This document shows, piece after piece, positions 8,819-18,379 of a stretch of DNA of 64,000 bases. Below the pieces are notes generated by a model. It ran no database searches. It saw only the letters and a program-made list of their open reading frames with translations, and was not told the origin of the DNA. The translations under genes were made by a program, and so were the position numbers. This DNA is from CALCMJ01 sp964475415 (GTDB taxonomy: Bacteria > Bacteroidota > Bacteroidia > Chitinophagales > Saprospiraceae), in NCBI GenBank assembly GCA_964475415.1, contig CAYYWZ010000010.1, positions 1 to 64,000 on the forward strand. The letters are read 5' to 3'. Each line of letters starts with the position of its first letter. Within the stretch, counting starts at the first letter, position 1.

Positions 8819-8851
8819 AAAAAAAACGTCCACTCTTGGGAAGAGCAGACG
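8819..8851 (-). terminator. terminator of the HtrA-like gene
   Basis: Imperfect 11-bp arms at 8827-8837 and 8841-8851 (CGTC...GACG with wobble pairs) around GGG. An eight-A run at 8819-8826 gives a U tract on the minus strand. It lies about 100 nt past the stop of the 8950-10131 protease gene. Confidence 0.7.
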
Positions 8852-8949
8852 CCTCAAAACAAAACGAAAAACCAACTTTATTTTAAATCACAGACTCACT
8901 GTTCTTTTTTTATTTTTATATAACTATAACGTTATTAATGCTAATAAGG

Positions 8950-10131
8950 TTATAACTTTTTCTTTAATTTTACTAAAATAGTCTTCCCCATACCATTTCT
9001 AAGAATATCAAGCTCGATCTGATCACCCACTTTTGAGTATTTTAATACTTCAGATAAATCTTCATAATCATCTATCTTAGATCCATTAGCTTTTACAACA
9101 ACATCTCCAGGAAGTAATCCAGCAAATTGCGCACCACTGCCATTCTCTACACCTGAAATATAAAAGCCTTTGTCTACCGTCAGATCAAATTCTTTTTTCA
9201 ATTCCTCATCTACATCATAACCCTCTATACCTAAGTTAGCTCTTTCTATATTTCCATTTTCTATAATATCTGTAACAATATCTTTAACAAGATTAGATGG
9301 TATAGCAAACGAATATCCAGCAAATACACCTGTAGGTGTAGCTATAGCCGTATTGATACCTATAAGTAATCCTTCACTGTCTACCAGAGCACCTCCACTG
9401 TTCCCAGGATTTACAGCAGCATCAGTCTGAATAAATTCCTCAATAGACTTAGCTCCTTCTATAAGATCAAGATCTCTTCCCTTAGCACTAACTATGCCAG
9501 CAGTTACTGTAGAAGTCAAATAACTAAAAGGATTTCCAACAGCTAAGGCCCACTCCCCTACTCTTACTTTATCAGAATCTCCGTAGTCTAAAGTCTCTAA
9601 ACCAGTAGCTTCTATTTTTATTACTGCAAGATCTGTTGCAGGATCTGTTCCTATCTTTACAGCTTTGTATTCTTTATTATCAGATGTTACTACTTTGATT
9701 TCATCCGCATATCCTACTACATGATTATTGGTTACAATGTATCCATCTTCTGATATAATCACTCCAGAACCTGTACCACTCTTAGGACCATAAAAATTTC
9801 TTCCAAATAGATCTCCTCCAAAAAAATCATCCATCCCAAACATTTCAAACGGGTTAGATCTTCTTGATTTTTTTCTTCTCTCTTGAATTCTTTGTTGCGC
9901 TAATTGCTGACTCTCTACCGCAGAGATATGAACTACTGCTGGTGTTGCTAACTCTGAAGCAGTAACAAAATCAAAAGGAAGTGCAGATCCGACACTAGCG
10001 TTAGAAGCAAGAACTGTCTTAGGTGATTGGTTAAATTCTTGTTGCTCTTGCGTTTTATTTATGTTAATCAAGGCGAAAGTGAATAATCCGCCTATCATTC
10101 CGGCTAATATTAGTGAGAATAAGTTTTTCAT
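8950..10131 (-). CDS. periplasmic HtrA/Deg-family serine protease
   Basis: Envelope quality-control protease that degrades misfolded periplasmic proteins. The 393-residue protein starts with a membrane-anchor or signal segment (about residues 4-22). Catalytic residues are visible: His137 in TNNHVVGYADE, Asp167 in DPATDLAVIKI and Ser245 in NPGNSGGALV. A single PDZ domain occupies roughly residues 290-390 (GDVVVKANGSKIDDYEDL). DegP and DegQ have two PDZ domains, so this is closer to a DegS-like layout, although Bacteroidota HtrAs vary. A Lys/Arg-rich, Gly/Phe-rich loop at 85-116 precedes the protease core. Single gene with its own terminator. Confidence 0.9.
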   Translation of the reverse strand: MKNLFSLILAGMIGGLFTFALININKTQEQQEFNQSPKTVLASNASVGSALPFDFVTASELATPAVVHISAVESQQLAQQRIQERRKKSRRSNPFEMFGMDDFFGGDLFGRNFYGPKSGTGSGVIISEDGYIVTNNHVVGYADEIKVVTSDNKEYKAVKIGTDPATDLAVIKIEATGLETLDYGDSDKVRVGEWALAVGNPFSYLTSTVTAGIVSAKGRDLDLIEGAKSIEEFIQTDAAVNPGNSGGALVDSEGLLIGINTAIATPTGVFAGYSFAIPSNLVKDIVTDIIENGNIERANLGIEGYDVDEELKKEFDLTVDKGFYISGVENGSGAQFAGLLPGDVVVKANGSKIDDYEDLSEVLKYSKVGDQIELDILRNGMGKTILVKLKKKL

Positions 10132-10351
10132 TCTTTACAAATTAGTTTTGTGTGATTGTAAACTGATCTATAAAACGCAATAATATTCCTGAAGTTTGTC
10201 CGACTTAATTTGTTTAACAATACATTAACACGCATGCTGTTTAGATTATCTTCCCCAATATTCTCCTATTTTTTTTGATGAATTGACTTATGAACCTTCT
10301 TAATAGAGTTTCTTGCGGCAGATTAATGCTCTTCTATTAGAAAAAGATTAG

Positions 10352-10388
10352 AAAAAAGAATCCGGCTGATTCTTGTGAACCAGCCGGA
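10352..10388 (-). terminator. terminator of the 10428-11474 gene
   Basis: Arms TCCGGCTG (10361-10368) and CAGCCGGA (10381-10388) form a strong GC stem. The A-rich run at 10352-10360 becomes a U-rich tract on the minus strand. It lies 40 nt past the stop of the T9SS substrate gene. Confidence 0.8.
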
Positions 10389-10427
10389 ACTAAATAACTA
10401 CATTAATTTATATCTATATAGATCGTA

Positions 10428-11474
10428 TTAATGATTGTTAGCCATAACGGTAATCCGTTCATTAGCTAATGTTTTATTATACTTATCTATTATCTTTATG
10501 GTGTATACACCTGATACCAGATCAGCTAAGTTAAGATCTGTACCGCCATCAGTGGTTCTATTCATTAATAATTTACCATTTACATCATAAATCAGGAATC
10601 TAGGACTCGTGATCTCGCTTATTCCTTTTATATTTATTTTATCCGTGACTGGGTTGGGGAAAAAACTGATATAAGATTTACCTATAACATCTGTAAAATC
10701 CAAGGATCTGATTTCAGAGTTCTTATATCTTCCGTCGAGATCTACCATTTTCAATCTGTAATAATTCACTCCGTCAGCGGGATTTTCTACGGTATAGCTA
10801 TAGTTACTTTCTTCTAAGCTATTATCACTTTCAAGTTTACCTACGAAGCTAAATGCCCTACCATCTATAGAACTTTCTATCTCGAAGTGGGAGTTGTTAA
10901 TTTCATTTGTCGTTTTCCATTGTAACAATGCTTTTGCTCCTGATTTAAAAGCAGCAAAACTTAAAAGATCTACAGGCACTGAAGCATCAGCAGAAGTAAA
11001 TACCATAGCATTATCATCTAGGAATGAAAAACAATCAGCACTTCCTGTAATATGAGCTGATGGTACTATATTTACATTTATTCCTACACCTTGTTGTTCT
11101 TCACTAGATATCTGTGTCACGATATAAGGTATTTCTATAAGTGAACAATCTCCAGCGGGGATATCACTAGTCTGGGTGAAAATCCACGTACCTAGAACAT
11201 ATTCCGCTGAGAAATAAAAAGGCATCGTCGGAGATCCATTAGGATCCATCTTACTATCTGATATCAATACCTTGAGCGGACCTAGATTATCTAGAGGAAC
11301 TTCTTGTTCATCATTACAAAAATTGACAGTTATTGTTACTGGGTCATTCAGCAATAGATTACTTGCTGGCGATATGATGGCTGCCCCCATAGATGCATCG
11401 AAGCAATCTTGAGCAAGTATTGGAGATAGCATCATAGAGAAAGCAAATAAAAAATAAATTTTTAAAAATTTCAT
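10428..11474 (-). CDS. secreted protein with T9SS type A sorting domain
   Basis: The 348-residue protein has an N-terminal signal peptide (about 1-21, ending ILAQ). A beta-rich region of unknown function follows (about 22-165). The linker-like PVDLLSFAAFKSGAKALLQW segment comes next, then a fibronectin-like module (NNSHFEIESSIDGRAFSFVG ... YYRLKMVDLDG) common in Bacteroidota exoproteins. The C-terminal type A sorting domain (about 270-348) shows SFFPNPVTDKINIKG, IYDVNGKLL and DLVSGVYTIKI. It is therefore probably exported and displayed or released by T9SS. The function of the cargo part is unknown. Single gene with its own terminator. Confidence 0.87.
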   Translation of the reverse strand: MKFLKIYFLFAFSMMLSPILAQDCFDASMGAAIISPASNLLLNDPVTITVNFCNDEQEVPLDNLGPLKVLISDSKMDPNGSPTMPFYFSAEYVLGTWIFTQTSDIPAGDCSLIEIPYIVTQISSEEQQGVGINVNIVPSAHITGSADCFSFLDDNAMVFTSADASVPVDLLSFAAFKSGAKALLQWKTTNEINNSHFEIESSIDGRAFSFVGKLESDNSLEESNYSYTVENPADGVNYYRLKMVDLDGRYKNSEIRSLDFTDVIGKSYISFFPNPVTDKINIKGISEITSPRFLIYDVNGKLLMNRTTDGGTDLNLADLVSGVYTIKIIDKYNKTLANERITVMANNH

Positions 11475-11773
11475 CTTAAGATTTTTTTTGAGGTTATGAG
11501 TTATTGCAATAATATATCTCCAAGAGAATTTACGCTTAGGATATTTTTAACTCAATCTTTTAAGAGGTGGAGTAAAGGGGTCTTGTAAAAACTTAAAAAG
11601 CGACTGTATCTTTTAAGCCTCTTTTTATAAAAATAATAATTTTAGCTGAGTATTATTTTGGTAAGATGGAAAATGTAAAATATTTTACAAATGGAATAGC
11701 CTCACAATAAGATATTAAAAATGATTTGACTTTTGTTTACTCAATCTTATATATAAACAAGGATTTTACTCTA
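11475..11773. other. intergenic region with a 16-bp palindrome
   Basis: A non-coding stretch of 299 nt between thiL and the T9SS substrate gene, both on the minus strand. The only clear structure is the perfect palindrome TGTAAAATATTTTACA at 11674-11689, about 200 nt upstream of the T9SS gene start. It could be an operator or part of thiL 3' processing. No small ORF is supported. Confidence 0.5.
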
Positions 11774-12820
11774 CTATTTAGACGATCGATTAGGATCAAA
11801 GTGAACCCAACCTTGTGCTTTTATATCGTGGATATTTCCTCCAGATGTATGTAGCTTGATCCCATCTTTCCTATCTGTAATCTCACCTATTATGTAGGCA
11901 GTAGGCATATATCTAATTTTTTCTAAGTCAGAAGAATCTATTGTAAATAGCAGCTCGTAATCTTCTCCACCATTCAGTGCACAGGTTATGGGATCCAACT
12001 TGAACTTAAGTGCCATTTCTTCAGCATCAGGATGTATAGGCACCTTAGCCTCTTCTATATAAGCTCCGACCTTACTGCTTTTACAAATATGAAATATTTC
12101 TGATGCAAGTCCATCAGAGATATCTATCATCGAAGTAGGTTTGATATTTTCTTTTCTGAAATGCAAAACAGCATCTTTCGCCGCTTCAGGTTTTAGTTGT
12201 TTTTCTATAATATAATTTTGTTGCTCGAGGTCAGGCTTCACGTCTGGACCAGATAGAAAAACTTGCTTTTCTCTTTCTAGAATTTGTAAGCCTAGATATG
12301 CCGCTCCCAAGTCTCCCGTTATACAAACGATATCTCCTGGCTTGGCTCCTGATCTATAGGTAATTTCTTCTTCTTTGGCTTTTCCTATTGCTGTTATACT
12401 TATAGTAAGTCCCTTCGGAGAAGAAGTTGTATCACCTCCTATAAGGTCTACGTTATACATCTTGCAAGCAGCTTCTATTCCGGCATATAATTCCTCTAAA
12501 GCCTCTACTGAAAATCTGTTAGATAAGGCAAGAGATACAGTAACCTGCTCAGGTATAGCATTCATAGCATAGATATCAGATAGATTCACAACAATAGACT
12601 TATACCCAAGATGTTTTAGAGGGGCATAGATCAGATCGAAATGTATACCCTCGACTAAGAGATCCGTACTGATGACTGTACAAGCTCTATCCCCTTTGAT
12701 CACTGCTGCATCATCACCTATACCCTTAATGGTAGAAGCATGCTTAAGTTTAATGTCTTTTGTTAAATGCTCTATGAGACCAAATTCTCCAAGTTCGTTT
12801 ACATCTGTCCTTTTTTCCAT
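11774..12820 (-). CDS. thiL: thiamine-monophosphate kinase
   Basis: Converts thiamine monophosphate to the cofactor thiamine diphosphate using ATP. The 348 residues show the PurM-like fold signatures GIGDDAAVI near the N-terminus, STDLLVEGIHFD, the metal-binding DLIGGDTTSSPKG, and MIDISDGLASEI. Length is typical. No other thi gene and no TPP riboswitch was seen here, so the gene appears away from a thiamine cluster. It ends 33 nt upstream of the pseudouridine synthase gene start on its other side, on the same strand. Confidence 0.94.
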   Translation of the reverse strand: MEKRTDVNELGEFGLIEHLTKDIKLKHASTIKGIGDDAAVIKGDRACTVISTDLLVEGIHFDLIYAPLKHLGYKSIVVNLSDIYAMNAIPEQVTVSLALSNRFSVEALEELYAGIEAACKMYNVDLIGGDTTSSPKGLTISITAIGKAKEEEITYRSGAKPGDIVCITGDLGAAYLGLQILEREKQVFLSGPDVKPDLEQQNYIIEKQLKPEAAKDAVLHFRKENIKPTSMIDISDGLASEIFHICKSSKVGAYIEEAKVPIHPDAEEMALKFKLDPITCALNGGEDYELLFTIDSSDLEKIRYMPTAYIIGEITDRKDGIKLHTSGGNIHDIKAQGWVHFDPNRSSK

Positions 12821-12853
12821 ACTGCAAAGCTAAGGAATCATTTGTTAGAAAAA

Positions 12854-13537
12854 TTATTTTGAGGCAAGCTTCTCCTTTACTATAGACCAGATGTTATCAT
12901 TTTCTGGTAAGGGAGCTTCTATTACAATATTCTTTTTAGAAACTGGATCTGTAAAATGATATTTATAAGAATGTAAATAAATGGATCTGTCTTTATTTTT
13001 TCTTCTTGCTCCATATTTTACATCTCCCTTAACGTGGAGTCCTTTCTCAGCTAACTGCGCTCGGATCTGATGGAATCTTCCCGTCTTAAGACTTATGTTG
13101 AGGACAAAGTAATTATCTAACTCATGGATCACCTTATAATCTAAAACGGAGACTTTTGCCTCTGACTCTTCAGAAGACTCAGAAACAATAGATTTTCTCT
13201 GTTTACCATCTTTCGTTAGATAATGTTTTAGCTTTCCTTCTTTGGGCAGATCAGCTTTTGAGGTAATGGCTAGATATTCCTTTACAAATAGATCTTCCTT
13301 CTGTAGCTTATTAAGGTGAGCTGTAAAGCTTTTCTTTTTTGACATTATAACCACACCACTTGCTGGCCTGTCTAGTCTATTGATTAAGTGCAATTTTGTT
13401 TTACAATAGATCTCAGCTATATCTTTGAGGCTTTTGTCTCCTGATAGATCTGACTGAACAGGCAATTCTGCTGGCTTATTCAATGCTATAAATCCATGCT
13501 TATTTTCTATTACTAGATCAGAAATCCTAATGTCCAT
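12854..13537 (-). CDS. RluA-family pseudouridine synthase
   Basis: Isomerises uridine to pseudouridine in rRNA or tRNA. The 227 residues contain HLINRLDRPASGVVIMSK with the catalytic Asp of the RLD motif, and the family C-terminal KTGRFHQIRAQL. It lacks an N-terminal S4 domain and is short, so it resembles RluA/TruC-like single-domain members rather than RluC or RluD. The modified position cannot be assigned from sequence. It follows the pterin dehydratase gene on the same strand, 50 nt downstream. Confidence 0.88.
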   Translation of the reverse strand: MDIRISDLVIENKHGFIALNKPAELPVQSDLSGDKSLKDIAEIYCKTKLHLINRLDRPASGVVIMSKKKSFTAHLNKLQKEDLFVKEYLAITSKADLPKEGKLKHYLTKDGKQRKSIVSESSEESEAKVSVLDYKVIHELDNYFVLNISLKTGRFHQIRAQLAEKGLHVKGDVKYGARRKNKDRSIYLHSYKYHFTDPVSKKNIVIEAPLPENDNIWSIVKEKLASK

Positions 13538-13587
13538 TTATGAGATTATATCTTAGTAGCTATGCGGAACAATATCGTACGCTGAAG

Positions 13588-13860
13588 CTATCTGTTATAT
13601 TTTTTGAAGGAAGCCGTTATGGCATCTGCAAGTTTTCTATCTTTTTCTGTTACAATATTTCCGGCATCATGAGTAGAAAGTTCTATCTGTACAGCATTAT
13701 ATTCATTGATCATCTTGGGGTGATGGTTTTGCTTCTCTGAATGTATTGCTATCTCCGTCATAAAAGCAAAGGCCTCTACAAAATCTTGCAGCCTAAATGT
13801 TGCCTTCAGTTTATTATCTTCTTCTACCCACATAAAAACATCACTTGAATGACCAATCAT
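13588..13860 (-). CDS. 4a-hydroxytetrahydrobiopterin dehydratase
   Basis: Pterin-4a-carbinolamine dehydratase recycles the pterin cofactor of aromatic amino acid hydroxylases. The 90-residue protein carries the catalytic NHHPKM motif, followed by YNAVQIELSTHDAGNIVTEKD, the family signature. It overlaps the preceding M42 peptidase gene by 20 nt, so the two are probably translationally coupled. No pterin-dependent hydroxylase is present in the window, so its partner must lie elsewhere or the protein has another role. Confidence 0.9.
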   Translation of the reverse strand: MIGHSSDVFMWVEEDNKLKATFRLQDFVEAFAFMTEIAIHSEKQNHHPKMINEYNAVQIELSTHDAGNIVTEKDRKLADAITASFKKYNR

Positions 13861-14890
13861 AGTTATCTAGTCTAAGAATACATTGTGTCAACAGATCTAT
13901 GGTATCAGAAATATCTGATTTATCCGCCATCTCTATAACCTGATGTAAATACCTGGTAGGAATAGAGATACCTCCAGCTATGCAACCACCGTTAGAATGT
14001 CTCTGCATGCCAGCAGTATCAGTTCCTCCGGCAGGCAAAACTTCCATCTGATATTTTATATTCTCTTCCTCTGCTACTCCTTTCATAAACTCTACCATTC
14101 TATAGTCACAGATAGTAGCACCATCTAGAACTTTTATAGCTGTGCCTTCTCCTAAAGAGGTAATTTTTTCATGTGGCGCTGCTCCAGGCAAATCGTAGGC
14201 AAGGGTAACATCTAAATTAATACCGAAATCCGGATCTATTCCAGAAGAAGCTGCAATAGCACCTCTCAGTCCTACTTCTTCTTGTACAGTAAAAACAGCA
14301 TATAAATCACAAGGTAACTGGTGGTCTTTTAATTTTTTAAGCGTCTCTAATAATATAAAAACAGAAACTCTATTATCTATGGACTTAGAATTGACACAGT
14401 TCCCCATTTCTATCAAGGTTCTCTCTCTAGTTATAGGATCTCCAACTTTTATTAGTTTCTTAACCTCCTTTGCAGGAAGTCCCGTATCGATAAAATAATC
14501 AGATACCTTAGAAGGTACTTTTTTCTCTGCTAGCGTCATCGTATGTATAGGCTTAGTTCCCATAACACCTATTACGTCTTCTTTTCCATGAATAATTACT
14601 CGCTGTGATGTTAGGGTCTTAGGATCAAAACCTCCTAAAGTATGAAACTTAATAAATCCTTCATTAGTAATATAAGTTGTGATAAAGGAGATCTCATCCA
14701 TATGAGCCGTAATCATAAGTCGATCGTCAGCTCTTCCTCGACGTATCGCTATAAGATTCCCCATAGCATCAGCTTCTATCTCATCAACTAATCCTTCTAG
14801 CTGTTCAATTAAAAAAGATCGTACTCTCTGCTCAAATCCAGGAGCTCCAGGAATTCTGCAAATTTCACTTAGTAATGGAATATTTATCAT
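13841..14890 (-). CDS. M42-family metallo-aminopeptidase
   Basis: Cytoplasmic dodecameric aminopeptidase of the tetrahedral (TET) or glucanase-like M42 family. The 349 residues show the metal site THAHMDE-type motif as ITAHMDEISF, the bridging Asp in SKSIDNRV, the catalytic pair QEEVGLRGA, DVTLAYD, and a late His ligand in TRYLHQVIEM. No signal peptide. A tandem 11-bp repeat lies just upstream of the ATG, a possible operator. Its 3' end overlaps the pterin dehydratase gene. Confidence 0.92.
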   Translation of the reverse strand: MINIPLLSEICRIPGAPGFEQRVRSFLIEQLEGLVDEIEADAMGNLIAIRRGRADDRLMITAHMDEISFITTYITNEGFIKFHTLGGFDPKTLTSQRVIIHGKEDVIGVMGTKPIHTMTLAEKKVPSKVSDYFIDTGLPAKEVKKLIKVGDPITRERTLIEMGNCVNSKSIDNRVSVFILLETLKKLKDHQLPCDLYAVFTVQEEVGLRGAIAASSGIDPDFGINLDVTLAYDLPGAAPHEKITSLGEGTAIKVLDGATICDYRMVEFMKGVAEEENIKYQMEVLPAGGTDTAGMQRHSNGGCIAGGISIPTRYLHQVIEMADKSDISDTIDLLTQCILRLDNYDWSFK

Positions 14891-14898
14891 TTATCACA

Positions 14899-14929
14899 GT
14901 TTATGAACCGTTTATGAACCGTTTATAAC
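14899..14929. repeat. tandem 11-bp repeat between divergent genes
   Basis: GTTTATGAACC occurs twice back to back (14899-14909, 14910-14920). A shortened third copy GTTTATAAC follows at 14921-14929. The array begins 9 nt upstream of the M42 peptidase ATG (minus strand), and the divergent GSCFA gene starts at 15053. A spacing of about one helical turn suits adjacent binding of a regulator. Confidence 0.6.
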
Positions 14930-15052
14930 GACTAAATTAGCATTTAGTTAAATAATAGCGAAATACTAAGCTTATAGATTATGATTAATTACCACTATCG
15001 TCTAGAATTATGGGAAATTAGTGCCTACGTATTTATCTATATAAATTAAGAG

Positions 15053-16036
15053 ATGCAATTTAGAACAGAAATAGAAGCAAAAGAATCAACGAACAATATA
15101 CTTTTAAACCAAAAGCTATTATTAATAGGCTCTTGCTTCTCTCAAGAAATAGGTAGTTTCTTAGCCTATCATAAATTTACTACTTCTATAAACCCTCTAG
15201 GTATCGTTTTCAATCCTGTAAGTCTAGAAAAAATGATCGATCGTATCATTTCAAAAAATCCTGTCCTACTTACAGAACTCACAGAGCAAGATGGGATTTT
15301 TTCTCATTATGATTTCCACAGTTCTTTTAATACGACTTCAGCATCGCAGTATGTTCAAAAGATAAATGATACCATTTCTGCAGTCAGCTCTTACTTATCA
15401 GAATGTGACCATATATTTATCACATTAGGAACGGCTATTGTACATAGTTTAATAGAAAAAGATTCTATAGTAAGCAATTGTCATAAGATGCCAATGACTC
15501 TATTCCGAAAATCAATCTTAAATCTTCAGCAAATAACTAATAGTCTTCAAAAAATAAATAATGCATTATATGCTCTTAACAAGAATATCTCTATCCATTA
15601 CACCTTAAGTCCTGTACGACATACTAGAGAAGGATTAGAAAATAACACTATCAGTAAATCGCTGTTACGGACAGCTATAGCGGAAACTATTTCTGAAAAT
15701 CCTAATATCAACTATTTTCCTTCTTATGAAATAATGATAGATGACCTAAGAGATTATAGATATTATAAAGAAGATCTTATACACCCTAATAAGATGGCAG
15801 TTTCTTACATCTGGCAAAAATTCTGTGATATTTACATGTCAAGAGAGCTTTTCAGTCAAGTAGAGATCATCAACAAAATAAATAAATCTGTAGAACATAA
15901 AGCTATGCTCCCCACATCTGAAAAACATCAGAACTTTCTTAGAGATTTAATAGAGAAAATAAAAACTACCGAAAATACTTTAGGTCTAGATTATTCTTTA
16001 GAGAAGGAAAAAGTACTTGCACAGATAATAAGCTAG
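15053..16036 (+). CDS. GSCFA domain protein
   Basis: The 327-residue protein carries the defining motif LIGSCFSQEIG near residue 25 and continues with ITLGTAIVHS and TLSPVRHTREGL, typical of the GSCFA family. The family is related to SGNH-type hydrolases and its substrate is not established. The Ser in GSC and the late DLIHPNKMAVSYIW region (Asp/His) could form a catalytic set; this is an inference. No signal peptide. It ends 1 nt before the converging amidohydrolase gene, with no terminator visible between. Confidence 0.88.
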   Translation: MQFRTEIEAKESTNNILLNQKLLLIGSCFSQEIGSFLAYHKFTTSINPLGIVFNPVSLEKMIDRIISKNPVLLTELTEQDGIFSHYDFHSSFNTTSASQYVQKINDTISAVSSYLSECDHIFITLGTAIVHSLIEKDSIVSNCHKMPMTLFRKSILNLQQITNSLQKINNALYALNKNISIHYTLSPVRHTREGLENNTISKSLLRTAIAETISENPNINYFPSYEIMIDDLRDYRYYKEDLIHPNKMAVSYIWQKFCDIYMSRELFSQVEIINKINKSVEHKAMLPTSEKHQNFLRDLIEKIKTTENTLGLDYSLEKEKVLAQIIS

Positions 16037-16037
16037 A

Positions 16038-17207
16038 TCAAATTCTTCTAGCATTCGCCTTGGAGATATCTATATGGTCATTATGAACTTCTGCATCTAT
16101 GTGAACTAGTCCCGGCATTTTTCCTTTTTGTATCGAACCTAACTCCTGATATGAAAGTGCCGCTGCACCATTCTCTGTTGCCCAGGCAAACAATGTTTCT
16201 AGCGGAATAAAGGAGTTATACTTTTTTATGGTTTTTATTTCTTCTAGTATAGACAATTGCCAGTTAGACGTAAGACTATCTGTACCTATAGTAAGCTTAG
16301 CGCCCGCTTCTATAAATGCTCTATAATCAGGCAAGGCATTTTCGATATATAGATTTGCATTAGCACAGGTGGCCCAGTAAACTGAATCATACTTTGTCAT
16401 AGCTATTTCGATGTCTGACTTTCTCGTAAGCGTATTATGCACAAATAAAGGCTTATGATCCTTTGACAAATTATCTAATATATAATGAATAGATGTTTTT
16501 CCTGTATGCTTAAAGTTATCTAAAGAAAATCCGAAATTTTTATAAAAATCATAGAAAGCTCCCTGTCCTTCTATAAACATCTGATCTTCTGCTGGCGTCT
16601 CTTGATTGTGTACACTTATGGTTTTACCTTTTTCGTTTTGCTGATCTACATAGTTCAGCAAACCTTGTGATACTGTATATGGAGCGTGAGGAACAAGCGC
16701 AATATCCAAATCTGGGAATGCGGAAAACTGATCATAGACTTCCTTGTATTGGGCAATAGTTGCCTCCGTGAGATGATCTTGTATAAAGTCAAACATCTCT
16801 ATGAAAGTGTAATATTTTATTTTACTATTTCTTTTGCAATCTAAAGTATCTGCTTTGTTAGAAATATCTCCTACTGCTACTATACCATTATCATACATGT
16901 AAGAGTCCGCAGTCGATATAGCTTCCTGAACAATTTCTGCTGCAATCTCTCTATGCTTTACAACATCAGAAATAAAATGAATAAGGCCTGTACCTGTTGC
17001 AATTTTCCCCACCATATGAGAAAGCTCTAAATGGCAATGGGTATTGACAAAACCTGGTACTAAAATTCCAGAATAGCTTTCTACCTTTGAGCTATCAGAT
17101 AATTCATTTAAAAGATCTACGATCATACCCTTACCATCAAGAACAATTATTTTGTTCTCTATAAATTTTCCTTCTACAAATATCTTATCTGCAGTGATAT
17201 ATCTCAT
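16038..17207 (-). CDS. metal-dependent amidohydrolase family protein
   Basis: A 389-residue TIM-barrel hydrolase of the cytosine deaminase/chlorohydrolase group. Visible metal and catalytic motifs are GFVNTHCHLELS (HxH, about residue 56), SVHNQETPAED, LFVHNTL and GTDSLTSN. The flanking beta-domain segments are present at both ends. Deaminases for S-adenosylhomocysteine, guanine or aminodeoxyfutalosine share this layout, and sequence alone does not fix the substrate. It follows the DUF1015 gene by 2 nt, so the two are cotranscribed. Confidence 0.85.
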   Translation of the reverse strand: MRYITADKIFVEGKFIENKIIVLDGKGMIVDLLNELSDSSKVESYSGILVPGFVNTHCHLELSHMVGKIATGTGLIHFISDVVKHREIAAEIVQEAISTADSYMYDNGIVAVGDISNKADTLDCKRNSKIKYYTFIEMFDFIQDHLTEATIAQYKEVYDQFSAFPDLDIALVPHAPYTVSQGLLNYVDQQNEKGKTISVHNQETPAEDQMFIEGQGAFYDFYKNFGFSLDNFKHTGKTSIHYILDNLSKDHKPLFVHNTLTRKSDIEIAMTKYDSVYWATCANANLYIENALPDYRAFIEAGAKLTIGTDSLTSNWQLSILEEIKTIKKYNSFIPLETLFAWATENGAAALSYQELGSIQKGKMPGLVHIDAEVHNDHIDISKANARRI

Positions 17208-17209
17208 GC

Positions 17210-18316
17210 TTAGAATTCTTTTGTAATTAGACCGTTCTTCATCCTAGGTTCAAACCAAGTACTTTTAGGTGGCACCGTTTTCATATCATCGGCAACTTTT
17301 ACAAGTTCCTCCTTAAGCAATGGATAGATTAAAAAAGCGATTTTATTCTGATTCTTATTTACTTCTTCTTCCAGTATCGATAAAGGTTCAGTACCACTAT
17401 AATATTTGACACGTTTATCTTCTCTTACATCTACTATTCCTGCTATTTTATTGAGTATATATAGGTTAAACAAATTCGTATCAAGGCAGACTTTCTCACT
17501 GCTGTGCTTATCTATTATTTTAGCTTTCCACCTTATGCTGAACCAGCTGCTTTGAAGGAACATAATAATCTCAAATTTACCTTTAGGCTTTCTAGCTTTT
17601 TTTATCTTTTTTATCTTGCAGTACTTACTTAGTGCAACTAAGAAATTTGCCAAATCTGTCTGACCTAGTACGTCCACTACTCTGTTGTAATCCCAGATCT
17701 TAAGTTGCTTAAAAGGAATATAAACAGTAAGTATTTTACCAAATTTTTCCTTTGCATTTTCTAACTCTTGACTATTGTGTAATATAGCTGTGGTAGAACA
17801 TCTATGATGTCCGTCTGCTATATAACTTTTCTTTATCTGTTCTTTAAAAATAGATCTTAGCGATTCTACCTTTGCTCCATCTTTCACTTCCCAAAAATTG
17901 TGCGTCTCCTTATTTTCGAAATCCAGACTAACTATAGATTTAGATTCTGATTTTATCTTAGCTACAAATTTATTTAAGTCTTCATTATCAAAATGGGCGA
18001 GCAATACAGGTTTTATCATTGCCTTCCGTTGCAATATGAGACGCATCATTTCTTGTTCTTTGGGAGCAAGTGTTTTTTCGTGTTTGAGAATCTTATTATT
18101 TTTCAGATCTCTTATATCCGTGCAACTTACTATGCCTGTATAACTGGATTGTGGAGATCGAATTTCATAGATGTAGAAAGCCTCTTGAGCACTCTTATCA
18201 AAAAATCCAGAGTTATAATACTCGTTGAACTGATATTTCATAGAGTTGAAAAATGAGTCCGTTGAAGCTACTAAATCGAGCTTAGGAAAGATCGCTTGAA
18301 ATGGGAAAATATTCAT
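17210..18316 (-). CDS. DUF1015 family protein
   Basis: The 368-residue protein has the DUF1015 hallmark SYIADGHHRCSTT (residues about 164-176) and the preceding ETHNFWEVKD region. Most members are about 400-415 residues and begin with a PYDV motif. Here the N-terminus is shorter and that motif is not evident, so it is a divergent member. The biochemical role of the family is not established. It is the first gene of a pair with the amidohydrolase (2-nt gap), which hints at a shared pathway. Confidence 0.8.
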   Translation of the reverse strand: MNIFPFQAIFPKLDLVASTDSFFNSMKYQFNEYYNSGFFDKSAQEAFYIYEIRSPQSSYTGIVSCTDIRDLKNNKILKHEKTLAPKEQEMMRLILQRKAMIKPVLLAHFDNEDLNKFVAKIKSESKSIVSLDFENKETHNFWEVKDGAKVESLRSIFKEQIKKSYIADGHHRCSTTAILHNSQELENAKEKFGKILTVYIPFKQLKIWDYNRVVDVLGQTDLANFLVALSKYCKIKKIKKARKPKGKFEIIMFLQSSWFSIRWKAKIIDKHSSEKVCLDTNLFNLYILNKIAGIVDVREDKRVKYYSGTEPLSILEEEVNKNQNKIAFLIYPLLKEELVKVADDMKTVPPKSTWFEPRMKNGLITKEF

Positions 18317-18379
18317 CTAGTCAGTACTTTACATTCGTTCTAACTATAAATGTGACAAAATATGAGCCAAAAAAAGCTT

